The notes below the pieces were generated by a model. It saw only the letters and a list, made by a program, of their open reading frames with translations. It was not told the origin of the DNA and ran no database searches. DNA of 64,000 bases. It comes from Polaromonas sp. YR568 (GTDB lineage: Bacteria > Pseudomonadota > Gammaproteobacteria > Burkholderiales > Burkholderiaceae_C). The stretch lies in assembly GCF_900116715.1 (NCBI RefSeq), contig NZ_FPBM01000005.1, positions 1 through 64,000 on the forward strand. Direction: 5' to 3'. How positions within the stretch are numbered: position 1 is the stretch's first letter; every line of letters starts with the position of its first letter. The position numbers and the translations under genes are program-made. Shown in pieces: positions 36,317 to 43,868 of the stretch.

Positions 36317-37384
36317 CTAGTGGCTGACGGAGATGATCTCAGCCTCGCCACCTTGCTCACGCAGCCGCACCGGCAAGACCTGCGGCAGCATGCGCGAGAA
36401 GTTGTCGAGCCGCCGCGGGTCAAACGTGCCGGTCACGCGCAGCGCGGCAACGGCCGGCTCGCTAACCTTCAAATGCACAGGGCCATAGCGCTCGAACTCC
36501 GCCAGGGCCTGGTCCAGCGGCGTGTTGTCAAAACTGACGCGGCTGTCGCGCCATGGGGCGATGCCGGTGGCGGGAACGGCAGAAACGGCGCCGAGCAGGC
36601 CCGCCATGTCACTGGCAATTTGCTGACCGGCGACCAGCTCAACCGCCGAATCGCCTGCGGCGGAGCGTTCGGCACGCGCCACACGCACGCGCCCCTCTTC
36701 TACCGCGACATGAACGCCCGTGCGGCCCGGCACGCCGGGCGTATAACGCACCGAAAAGCGGGTGCCGACAACCGTGATGCGCAAAGGGCCGGCCAGCACA
36801 TCAAAGGGACGGCCCGGGTCACCCTTGACCTGAAACATGGCCTGCCCCTGCGGCAAGCGGACCTCGCGGCGCTCACGGTACAGCGTCACGTCGGCGTTGG
36901 TGAGGGTGTCCAGCCTCAGGCGGCTGCCTTCCGGCAACACCACCTCCAGCTGCTGGCCGCGTGCCGTGGCAAAACTCTGCTCGAACACGGGTTGCTGCTG
37001 CCAGAGGCTCCAGGCCAGGTAACCCCCGCAAGACACCATCAGCGCCACAGCGGCCAGCGCCCCCTGTGGCGCCCAGGCAGACAGGTCACGCCACCAGGCG
37101 CGCGGGCGCGGCGCGGCGCGGGCGGCGGCAGCCTTGTCGTTGGCGAGGTTTTGCCTCAGCGTGCGCAAGCCGTCTGCCGGCAGTTCGTCGAGCCGGCGCC
37201 AATCATTCTGGTGGCGTGCGAAGGCCGCGTCATGGGCGTCATCGGCTGTCAGCCAGGCCTGAAATGCAGCTTCGTCCGACGCCTCGAGTGGCCCGCCGGT
37301 ACGCCGCACGAACCAATCCAGCGCCGCTTCGTCGGGATGTGTGGACGGTGCGGCTGGCGGTTGGGCTGGCGGCTGGGTATTCAT
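36317..37384 (-). CDS. fecR: FecR-family anti-sigma / signal-transducing membrane protein
   Basis: This 355-residue protein has the FecR layout: an N-terminal cytoplasmic part with DEAALDWFVRRTGG and FQAWLTADDAHDAAFARH (DUF4880 type), one membrane segment (ALAAVALMVSCGGYLAWSLW, about residues 118-137), and a periplasmic FecR domain with FATARGQQLEVVLPEGSRL and VVGTRFSVRY. It should pass the signal from the STN domain of the TonB receptor to the FecI sigma factor. The start at 37384 (MNTQPPAQPP) is chosen over a longer frame. It lies between fecI (81 bases upstream) and the receptor. Confidence 0.92.
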   Translation of the reverse strand: MNTQPPAQPPAAPSTHPDEAALDWFVRRTGGPLEASDEAAFQAWLTADDAHDAAFARHQNDWRRLDELPADGLRTLRQNLANDKAAAARAAPRPRAWWRDLSAWAPQGALAAVALMVSCGGYLAWSLWQQQPVFEQSFATARGQQLEVVLPEGSRLRLDTLTNADVTLYRERREVRLPQGQAMFQVKGDPGRPFDVLAGPLRITVVGTRFSVRYTPGVPGRTGVHVAVEEGRVRVARAERSAAGDSAVELVAGQQIASDMAGLLGAVSAVPATGIAPWRDSRVSFDNTPLDQALAEFERYGPVHLKVSEPAVAALRVTGTFDPRRLDNFSRMLPQVLPVRLREQGGEAEIISVSH

Positions 37385-37465
37385 GGCTTGGTTATCGACT
37401 CTTGGATGTAGACGCACGAGCAAGCCGGAACCCTATGCCGGGAATGTAAGAAGACAAATAAAAAT

Positions 37466-38020
37466 TCATTCGCGGGCAGTTTTTCTTCGTCGGAGTATCG
37501 GGGCGGCCGGCGCGGCGGCTCCGCCCGGTGTGTCCTGGCAGCGCCTGCAGGCGTCCATGGCCAGCTTGATGTGCTGCTCGACCATCTTGCGTGAGATGCC
37601 CATCTGCTCGGCCACTTCCGAATGCGGCAGGCCGTCAAACTTGTGCAGGATAAAGGCCTCGCGGCAACGCAAAGGCAGGGCGTCGATGGCGGCCAGCAGG
37701 GCATTCACCCCCTGCGCGGAGGCCGCGGCCGCGTCCGGCTCGAAGGCTTGCGGCGCGGCGAGGTTGTCGAGCTCGGCGGCGGCTGTCTCGGCGTCCGGGT
37801 GCAGCGCCTCGCCACGCACCTCATTGCGGCGGTGCTGGTCGATCTGCAGGTTGCGCGCGGTGCGGTAAAGCAGCGCGCGGGGCTCGGGCACCGCCTGGCC
37901 GGAATGCTGCACCGCCAAAACGCGCGCGTAAGTCTCCTGCACGATATCGGCCGCGGCATCGCGGTTGCGCACCGTGCGGGAACAGAAGTTCAGCAGTTCT
38001 TGGTAATAGCGCTCAAGCAC
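37466..38020 (-). CDS. fecI: FecI-like ECF sigma factor
   Basis: This 184-residue sigma-70 factor has region 2 (DIVQETYARVLAVQ and RALLYRTARNLQIDQHRR) and region 4 (LPLRCREAFILHKFDGLPHSEVAEQMGIS). It should direct RNA polymerase to the receptor and perhaps the siderophore promoters when the receptor signals. The start is uncertain: the frame has a GTG at 38020 with no clear ribosome site and stays open upstream, with readable residues LEGIRHLYGIDRP but no ATG in frame. A good Fur-box candidate lies about 90 bases upstream. Confidence 0.9.
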   Translation of the reverse strand: MLERYYQELLNFCSRTVRNRDAAADIVQETYARVLAVQHSGQAVPEPRALLYRTARNLQIDQHRRNEVRGEALHPDAETAAAELDNLAAPQAFEPDAAAASAQGVNALLAAIDALPLRCREAFILHKFDGLPHSEVAEQMGISRKMVEQHIKLAMDACRRCQDTPGGAAAPAAPILRRRKTARE

Positions 38021-38108
38021 AGGTCGGTCAATGCCATAGAGGTGACGGATCCCTTCAAGCGGCAGACATTGATGTGGCGGTGGCTGACCAGGCGCGCGCG
38101 TCGTAGAT

Positions 38109-38127
38109 GGGAATTATTCTCATTATG
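38109..38127 (+). promoter_or_regulatory. Candidate Fur box upstream of fecI
   Basis: GGGAATTATTCTCATTATG agrees with the 19-base Fur consensus (GATAAT-type) at 14 of 19 positions by my count, with a strong right half TCATTAT. Placement about 90 bases before fecI is typical for iron control of FecI-type sigma genes. Confidence 0.6.
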
Positions 38128-38255
38128 GCCGATGTGCGCGGCGGCAACCAAACTCCGGCGCGCTGTTGCTTGTCGTAACGCAATCGTGCAAGTCAAAGGA
38201 CTTAATCGGCCCGGCCACACGTTTCAATTTCATACGCATGACATCAAAAAGGCAT

Positions 38256-38284
38256 GAAAAAAGCGCCTCAAGGGCGCTGTTTTT
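38256..38284. terminator. Intrinsic terminator after the 53-residue gene
   Basis: AGCGCC (38262-38267) pairs with GGCGCT (38273-38278) around a 5-base loop. It is flanked by A6 (38256-38261, a T-run on the minus strand) and T5 (38280-38284). On the minus strand it follows the stop of the 53-residue gene by about 38 bases. Confidence 0.6.
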
Positions 38285-38321
38285 CAGGCGTGCGGCCTGG
38301 GGCCGCATCGGCAAAACCGGC

Positions 38322-38483
38322 TCAACCCTGGTGAGGGCGCTTGCCTGGGTTCTTTTTGCTGCGGGTGTGCGAACCACGCTCCAGGCTGATTTTCTGGCCG
38401 CGGCCGGTGGTGATGGTGTAGCCCTTGGGCGGCACGGGCTTGGGGGCGCAGATGTCGGCTTCGACTCTGATTTTCTTGGGCAT
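38322..38483 (-). CDS. Small basic protein, 53 residues, unknown function
   Basis: The protein reads MPKKIRVEADICAPKPVPPK, then GYTITTGRGQKISLERGS, and ends in a Lys/Arg-rich tail (TRSKKNPGKRPHQG). It has no membrane segment; the strongly basic end suggests nucleic-acid or ribosome contact, but that is speculative. Support for a real gene: a clean frame between two other genes, codon use like the neighbours, and an intrinsic terminator 38 bases after the stop. I do not recognise a family. Confidence 0.6.
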   Translation of the reverse strand: MPKKIRVEADICAPKPVPPKGYTITTGRGQKISLERGSHTRSKKNPGKRPHQG

Positions 38484-38557
38484 GGAAGACTCCGGTTAAA
38501 AATGGCGTAGCCCGTGATTTTAAGCCACTCCGCGTCCGGCGGGGCTTGGGCAGGGAA

Positions 38558-39418
38558 TCAGGCGTACAAGGCGGCAGGCGCCTGCTCCCGGGCAAGGTTT
38601 TTCTGGGCCGCGATCAGCGCGCGCGCCACGGGCTCCCAAGTGCTGGCGTAAGCGGGCAGCGCGTCGGGCGCAAAAGCCGTGTGGGGCCAGTCGGAACCCC
38701 AGACCATGCGCCGGCCAAACAGCCCTGCCACCTTGCGGATGGCCTCGTCCAGCGTTTCATACGGCGCTGCAGCCCCGAGGCGATACCAGCCCGAGAGCTT
38801 GACCCAGGCGCCACGCGCGGCAAGCTGCTCCAGCGCCTGCCAGGCTGGGTGGCCGAGGGCGACGCCCGCGTGCATGCCCGCGAGGTGGTCCAGCACCGCG
38901 GGCACCGGGTTGGCCGCGTGCAGCGCCGCAATGGTGGGCAAGTCGTCCGGGGAGGCGTACCACTGCACATGCCAGCCCAGCGCATGCAGGCGCGGCGCCA
39001 ACGCCTGAAAGCTGTCCGCCACGCTCGGGCCGTCTCCGTCTCCCGCCTTCAGGCTGTCCCCAACGGGTGACACCAGGTTAAAGCGCACACCCCGCACACC
39101 CAGGGCATGCATGGCGAAGAGGGCCGCATCATCCACCGAGGGTGGCAGCACCACCACACCACGGTGCCGCCCCTGGCCGGCGCGCAGCGCATCGAGCAGC
39201 ACGGTGTTGTCGGTGCCGTAGACGCTGGGCTGAACCAGCACCAGGCGGCCAATGCCGTTGGCCTGGGCCAGCTGTTCGATGTCGGCCAGCGGCCGGTGCG
39301 CGGGCTGGTAATGCCCGGCCGCCACCGCGGCCGCGGCATCAAACACATGGACATGGCTGTCCCAGCGTGCTGCCGCGCTTTCCATCGCTACACCCTCCAC
39401 GGCTTCCTGGCTCGTCAT
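38558..39418 (-). CDS. Amidohydrolase-2 family hydrolase (LigI-like)
   Basis: This 286-residue TIM-barrel protein has the metal-binding start WDSHVHVFD, then LVLVQPSVYGTDN, GVRGVRFNLV, PAVLDHLAGM and near the end MVWGSDWPHTAF with the metal-site Asp. This pattern is close to 2-pyrone-4,6-dicarboxylate lactonase (LigI) and related amidohydrolases that act on lactones of carboxylic acids. The ATG at 39418 overlaps the Bug gene stop (ATGA), so it is coupled to that gene; an ATG at 39385 is possible. Coupling to a Bug receptor suggests hydrolysis of the imported carboxylate. Confidence 0.85.
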   Translation of the reverse strand: MTSQEAVEGVAMESAAARWDSHVHVFDAAAAVAAGHYQPAHRPLADIEQLAQANGIGRLVLVQPSVYGTDNTVLLDALRAGQGRHRGVVVLPPSVDDAALFAMHALGVRGVRFNLVSPVGDSLKAGDGDGPSVADSFQALAPRLHALGWHVQWYASPDDLPTIAALHAANPVPAVLDHLAGMHAGVALGHPAWQALEQLAARGAWVKLSGWYRLGAAAPYETLDEAIRKVAGLFGRRMVWGSDWPHTAFAPDALPAYASTWEPVARALIAAQKNLAREQAPAALYA

Positions 39419-40446
39419 CCCGCAGTGATCTTGCGGTCCTTCACGATGCGGCCCCATTTGAGCTGCTGCGCCTTGAGGAAGGCCTGCGTCAGCCCTTCGG
39501 GGCCATCAGGAAACACCTCGCCGCTCAGGCTGCGGATGCGGCCCAGCACTTCGGGGTCGGCCATGGTTTTGCGGATGGCGGCGATCAATGCGGCCTTGGT
39601 TTTGGGGTCGATGCCCGCGGGTGCCAGCACCGGATTCCACTCCAGTACCTCATAAGCCGGCACGCCGGCTTCTTCCATGGTCGGCATGTCGGGCAGCGAG
39701 CGGGTGCGGCGGCGGCTGGTCACGGCCAGCGGGCGCAGGCGGCCCGACTGGATCTGCCCCAGCGACGAGGCCACATTGGCGAAAAACAGCGGCACCTGGC
39801 CGGCCATCACATCGTTCATTGCGGGGCCGCCGCCACGGTAGGGCACATGCACCAGCTTGACGCCGGCGAGGTCTTCAAACAGCGCGCCGGCCAGGTGCTG
39901 GGCCGAACCGTTGCCCGACGAGGCATAAGCAATCTGCCCCGGTTTGGCCTTGGCCATGCGGATCAGGTCTTTCACGCTTTTGGCTTCAAAGCCGGGCGTG
40001 CACACCAGCACATTGGGAAATTGCGCCAGCACGCCCAGCGGCGCGAAGGCTGTGTCGGTGTCATAAGGCAGCTTGGGGTAAAGCGATGGGTTCACCGCAA
40101 AGGAAGACGCATCGACCAGCAACTGCGTGCCGTCCGGCACGGCACGGGCCACCAGCTGGGCGGCGATCTGGCCGCCCGCGCCGGGCTTGTTGTCCACCAC
40201 CACGCTCTGGCCCAGAAACTCCGCCATGCGCGGCGCGATCAGGCGCGCCATCAGGTCGGCGCCACCGCCCGCGGCGTAAGACACCACCAGCGTGATCGTC
40301 TTGCCACCGGCGACCTGGCCTGCGGCGTGGGCGAAAGTCCAGGGCGCGGCGACGGCTGCGCCGGTAGCCTGCAGCATCAGGCGCCGTGAGCGGCTTGCGG
40401 GCGCATTGCCCGCGGACAGGGTGTTCTTGTTGTGGTTCAGTTTCAT
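39415..40446 (-). CDS. Tripartite tricarboxylate transporter receptor (Bug family)
   Basis: This 343-residue periplasmic binding protein has the Bug hallmarks: KTITLVVSYAAGGGADLMARLIA after the signal peptide, VVDNKPGAGGQIAAQLVARA, and IAYASSGNGSAQHLAGALF. The leader SRRLMLQATGAAVAAPW has a twin-arginine look. Bug proteins capture carboxylates; the matching TctA/TctB permease genes are not in the window, which is common in Burkholderiales. It is translationally coupled to the amidohydrolase and lies downstream of the GntR regulator. Confidence 0.92.
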   Translation of the reverse strand: MKLNHNKNTLSAGNAPASRSRRLMLQATGAAVAAPWTFAHAAGQVAGGKTITLVVSYAAGGGADLMARLIAPRMAEFLGQSVVVDNKPGAGGQIAAQLVARAVPDGTQLLVDASSFAVNPSLYPKLPYDTDTAFAPLGVLAQFPNVLVCTPGFEAKSVKDLIRMAKAKPGQIAYASSGNGSAQHLAGALFEDLAGVKLVHVPYRGGGPAMNDVMAGQVPLFFANVASSLGQIQSGRLRPLAVTSRRRTRSLPDMPTMEEAGVPAYEVLEWNPVLAPAGIDPKTKAALIAAIRKTMADPEVLGRIRSLSGEVFPDGPEGLTQAFLKAQQLKWGRIVKDRKITAG

Positions 40447-40515
40447 GGTTCCTCCGGTTTCAGTGATTGGTGTGCGCCCTGTTTGCGTTCTGTTTAGGTT
40501 GCAGGCGCGATGGAT

Positions 40516-41262
40516 TCAGGTGATCGTGACGGTGTAGTGAAAGGCATGCGCGTCGCCGCGCGTGTAGCGCACCTCCACGCAATGGCCGGCCAGGTCGTAG
40601 GCGTTGCGGGTGACCAGCGCGCAGGGGTGGCCGGCCGACAGCGCCAGAAATTTCGCCTGCGCCGCCGTCAGCGCGCCAAACGCGATTTCATCGACCGCGC
40701 GGTGCACATGTACCTTGCAGCGCTCGGCAAACATGGGGTAGAGCAGGTCGTCCCAGGCGGCGGTGTCGCCCTCGGCCAGGCCGGCAAACAGCGCCATCGG
40801 CAACCAGATTTCTTCATACACACAGGGTTGCCCTGACAGCGAACGCACGCGCTGCAGGCGCAGCGCCGTGTCACCGCGGGCCAGGCCCAGGCGGCGCGCC
40901 ACTTCAGCGGGCGCCACCAGCACTTGGCGCGACACGATGCGCGATGCGGGCACTTCGCCCGTGCCTTCGCCGAAGCGGAAAAAACGCATCATGGTCCCGC
41001 CCGTCATGCCCGCGCGCACAAAGGTGCCGCGGCCGTGAAGGCGCTCTATCAAGCCCTGGTCGGCAAGCAGCTCCAGCGCACGCCGCAAGGTGCCCAGCGC
41101 CACGCCATGTTCGGCGGCCAACGTTTGCTCAGCCGGCAAGGCCGAGCCGGGCGGCCATTCACCCGCGATCACCCGCGCACGCAAGGCAGCCGCCAGCGCC
41201 GCATAGCGGCTGAGACCCGGTTCGACCGGAACAACGCTCAGGGAAGGTGACGCCATATTCAT
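40516..41262 (-). CDS. GntR/HutC-family transcriptional regulator (UTRA domain)
   Basis: This 248-residue protein has an N-terminal winged helix (YAALAAALRARVIAGEWPPG, TLAAEHGVALGTLRRALELL, and LIERLHGRGTFVRAG) and a C-terminal UTRA ligand domain with QRVRSLSGQPCVYEEIWLP. It lies between two Bug receptor genes on the same strand and probably controls both. Its own start codon overlaps a perfect 8-bp inverted repeat (41261-41284), which suggests autoregulation. MNMASP or MASP (six bases later) could be the start. Confidence 0.9.
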   Translation of the reverse strand: MNMASPSLSVVPVEPGLSRYAALAAALRARVIAGEWPPGSALPAEQTLAAEHGVALGTLRRALELLADQGLIERLHGRGTFVRAGMTGGTMMRFFRFGEGTGEVPASRIVSRQVLVAPAEVARRLGLARGDTALRLQRVRSLSGQPCVYEEIWLPMALFAGLAEGDTAAWDDLLYPMFAERCKVHVHRAVDEIAFGALTAAQAKFLALSAGHPCALVTRNAYDLAGHCVEVRYTRGDAHAFHYTVTIT

Positions 41263-41284
41263 CTAGTCCTATAGATGACTAGAT
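41261..41284. promoter_or_regulatory. Operator-like inverted repeat at the gntR start
   Basis: ATCTAGTC (41261-41268) is repeated inverted as GACTAGAT (41277-41284) with the AT-rich spacer CTATAGAT. The left arm overlaps the start codon of the gntR-type gene, a position that would let the protein repress itself. Confidence 0.6.
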
Positions 41285-41357
41285 CATGTCACGGGACATT
41301 AACGGCAGCACTAAGGGTTTCTACCAACTCACTTGCAGGCCGCGCTTGAACCGGCCA

Positions 41358-41389
41358 CAAAGCAAAACGGCGCCCATGAAGGCGCCGTT
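41358..41389 (-). terminator. Probable terminator after the second Bug gene
   Basis: AACGGCGCC (41366-41374) pairs with GGCGCCGTT (41381-41389). On the minus strand the stem is followed by TTTGCTTTG. It lies 22 bases after the Bug gene stop, separating it from gntR. Confidence 0.6.
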
Positions 41390-41410
41390 CTGATCGGGAG
41401 GTAAAGCGAA

Positions 41411-42373
41411 TTACTCGATGGTCGCGCCGGAAGCCTGCACGATGCCCTTCCACTTCTGGTAGTCGGTTTTCAGCAGGGTGGAGAACTGCTCGGGCGTCAT
41501 GTTTTGCACTTCAGCGCCTTGTGCGTGAATCGCTGCTTTCATGTCATTGGTGGCCAGCAGCTTGTTGACCTCCGCATTGACCGTGGCCACGATGTCCTTG
41601 GGCGTAGCGGCCGGCATGAACAGGCCATACCAGGTGCTGACATCAAAGTCCTTGTAGCCCAGCTCCGCCACCGTGGGAATGTCCGGCAGCGAGGTGCTGC
41701 GGCGTGCCGAGGTCACGGCCAGCGGGCGCAGCTTGCCCGACTTGATCTGGCTGATGGCCGAAGGCAGGGACGACACCATGAGGTCCACATTGCCGGCCAG
41801 CACATCCATCATCGCGGGGTTGGAACCCTTGTAGGGCACGTGGCGCAGCTTGATGTTGGCGGCGGTGTTGAAGATTTCGCCGGCCAGGTGAATGGTGGTG
41901 CCATTGCCGGGCGAGCCGTAGGTGATGGAATCGGGCGCGGCCTTGGCTGCGGCCACGACGTCGGCCAGGGTCTTGAAGCGCGACTGCACACCGGTGACGA
42001 TCACGACCGGGGTGTAGGCCACATGGGCCACAGCCACCAGGTCCTTGGTCGGGTCATAGCTCAGGTTTTTATAGAGCCAGGGCGCAACAACGAGGTTGTC
42101 TTTCTGGCCCATCACCATGTCGTAACCGGTGGGCGCTGCGCGTGCGGCCTCGGCAATACCAATAGTGCCGCCGGCGCCACCGCGGTTGTCGGGCACCACC
42201 GTCCATTTGGCGGACTCCGTCAGCTTGGTGGCCACCAGGCGCGACAGGATGTCGGTGCCGCCGCCGGGCGGGAACGGAACAATCAGGCGGATCGGCTTAG
42301 CCGGGTAAGTCTGGGCCTGCGCGGCGCAGAGCATGAGCGCGAGGGCGATGAAAGACAAAAACTTGCGAAGCAT
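41411..42373 (-). CDS. Tripartite tricarboxylate transporter receptor (Bug family)
   Basis: This 320-residue periplasmic binding protein starts with a Sec signal (FLSFIALALMLCAAQAQ) and carries YPAKPIRLIVPFPPGGGTDILS, VVPDNRGGAGGTIGIAEAARA and ITYGSPGNGTTIHLAGEIF, all typical of Bug receptors. GGAG lies about 9 bases before the ATG at 42373, so the longer frame is not used. It is separated from gntR by a terminator-like hairpin. The two Bug proteins in this group differ enough to have distinct ligands, which are unknown. Confidence 0.92.
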   Translation of the reverse strand: MLRKFLSFIALALMLCAAQAQTYPAKPIRLIVPFPPGGGTDILSRLVATKLTESAKWTVVPDNRGGAGGTIGIAEAARAAPTGYDMVMGQKDNLVVAPWLYKNLSYDPTKDLVAVAHVAYTPVVIVTGVQSRFKTLADVVAAAKAAPDSITYGSPGNGTTIHLAGEIFNTAANIKLRHVPYKGSNPAMMDVLAGNVDLMVSSLPSAISQIKSGKLRPLAVTSARRSTSLPDIPTVAELGYKDFDVSTWYGLFMPAATPKDIVATVNAEVNKLLATNDMKAAIHAQGAEVQNMTPEQFSTLLKTDYQKWKGIVQASGATIE

Positions 42374-42546
42374 GGGAAAGGTCTCCTTATGGGGCTTGCA
42401 AGCATAAGGCGAATGAAAAAGACGCGCCCGCATGCAGCCTGTTTGACCCCTGATTTTATTCGCCGGCCTGTCTATACAACATGGGCTCAAGAAACGGCCA
42501 GACCTTGATCCACGGGGGCCGACGTCTCGTTTGGCGATGGGGCCCG

Positions 42547-43380
42547 CTAAAGCATCTCCAGGGGTGTGGCGCGAGACGGCGGCTTGAACAGCGCGTCCAG
42601 TTCGGCCAACTGCTCATCGCTGAGTTGAACCTGCGCCGCCGCAACGTTCTCCCGCAGGCGGTCCGGATGGCTGGCTTTCGGAATGGCGATGACGCCGTCC
42701 TGCGCCAGCAGCCAGGCCAGCGCCGCCTGTGCGGGCGGCACGTCGTGGCGCCTGGCAAAGTGCGCAAGGCCGTTGTGGTGCAGCAGGCGCGCCTGCTCGA
42801 TCGGTGAATAGGCCATCACCGGCACACTGCGTTCGCGCAACCAGGGCAGCAAGTCCCACTCGATGCCGCGGCGCGTCAGGTTGTAAAGCAGTTGATTGGT
42901 TTGCACGCCCTGCCCGCCCGGCACTTTCCACAACTCCTGCATATCGGCGAGGTCCAGGTTGCTCACGCCGTAATGCCGGATCTTCCCGGCCTTTTGCAGC
43001 GCCATCAGTGCCTGCATGGTTTCGGCCAGCGGCACAGAGCCGCGCCAGTGCAAGAGGTAAAGGTCAATGCGGTCGGTGCGCAACCGCCGCAGACTGCGCT
43101 CACACGCCGCCACCGTACCCGCCTTCGAGGCATTGTGCGGATAGACCTTGGTCACGATAAAGGCCTCATTGCGCCGCCCTTGCAAGGCTTCACCGACCAG
43201 TTCTTCGGACAGGCCTTCGCCATACATCTCGGCGGTGTCGACAAGCGTGCAACCGAGGTCCAGCCCCAGCCGCAAAGTCGCAAGTTCATCCGCGCGGCGC
43301 GAAGGCGCATCGCCCATGTTCCAGGTGCCCATACCCAGGGCGGGGACGGCTTCGCCGCAGGGCAGCAATACGGTTTTCAT
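42547..43380 (-). CDS. Aldo/keto reductase
   Basis: This 277-residue NAD(P)H-dependent reductase has the catalytic tetrad in the usual places: Asp and Tyr in LVDTAEMYGEG, Lys in FIVTKVYP, and His in LYLLHWRG. GKIRHYGVSNLD and VMAYSPIEQ are typical of the family, with the cofactor site in the C-terminal IPKASHPDRLREN. Substrate cannot be told. It stands between the Bug gene and the cupin gene with gaps of about 150 bases on both sides. Confidence 0.9.
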   Translation of the reverse strand: MKTVLLPCGEAVPALGMGTWNMGDAPSRRADELATLRLGLDLGCTLVDTAEMYGEGLSEELVGEALQGRRNEAFIVTKVYPHNASKAGTVAACERSLRRLRTDRIDLYLLHWRGSVPLAETMQALMALQKAGKIRHYGVSNLDLADMQELWKVPGGQGVQTNQLLYNLTRRGIEWDLLPWLRERSVPVMAYSPIEQARLLHHNGLAHFARRHDVPPAQAALAWLLAQDGVIAIPKASHPDRLRENVAAAQVQLSDEQLAELDALFKPPSRATPLEML

Positions 43381-43536
43381 AAAGTCATCTTAGCGCCGGC
43401 CCAGCCCGGGGTGGAGCATCCCACTGATGCGCTTATGGAATCAATGGAGGCCGAAGAATTCATGGTTCCGCCGGCCCCGCGACGTAGCATGGCGGGGCTT
43501 TCATTGCGCCATGGCGCTCACCTGATGGAGACAGAC

Positions 43537-43848
43537 ATGAAGATCATTCGCAGCAAGGATTTCACCGCCGAACGCGCCTGGGGCGCGATGACGGTGGCCA
43601 ATATGCAGGGCATCACCACACGGCTGCACTGGACCGACAAGCCCTACAAGTGGCACATCAATGAAGGCGAAGAAGTATTTGCCGTGCTCGACGGCCGTGT
43701 CGAGATGCGCTACCGCGACAACTGCGGCCAATGCTCGGTGATGCTGGAAACCGGCGACATCTTTTTTGCCAGCGCGGGCACCGAGCATGTCGCCTCGCCG
43801 GTGGGTGAGGCCCGGGTGCTGGTGGTGGAGGTGGAAGGCAGCGACTGA
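43537..43848 (+). CDS. Small single-domain cupin
   Basis: This 103-residue protein has a cupin beta-barrel pattern: HINEGEEVFAVLDGRVEMRY is the first motif (the His and Glu metal ligands partly kept) and GDIFFASAGTEHVASPVGEA the second, with His near residue 85. GGAG lies 7 bases before the ATG. Role unknown; small cupins of this kind may bind metals or small ligands. Its stop is 20 bases from the stop of the convergent gene at 43869. Confidence 0.82.
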   Translation: MKIIRSKDFTAERAWGAMTVANMQGITTRLHWTDKPYKWHINEGEEVFAVLDGRVEMRYRDNCGQCSVMLETGDIFFASAGTEHVASPVGEARVLVVEVEGSD

Positions 43849-43868
43849 AGCGCAGCCGCTGATAAGCC

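Larger units (their letters stand above)
38021..38321. other. Intergenic region upstream of fecI
   Basis: These 301 bases hold the Fur-box candidate (38109-38127) and a terminator (38256-38284). I see no gene. Confidence 0.6.
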
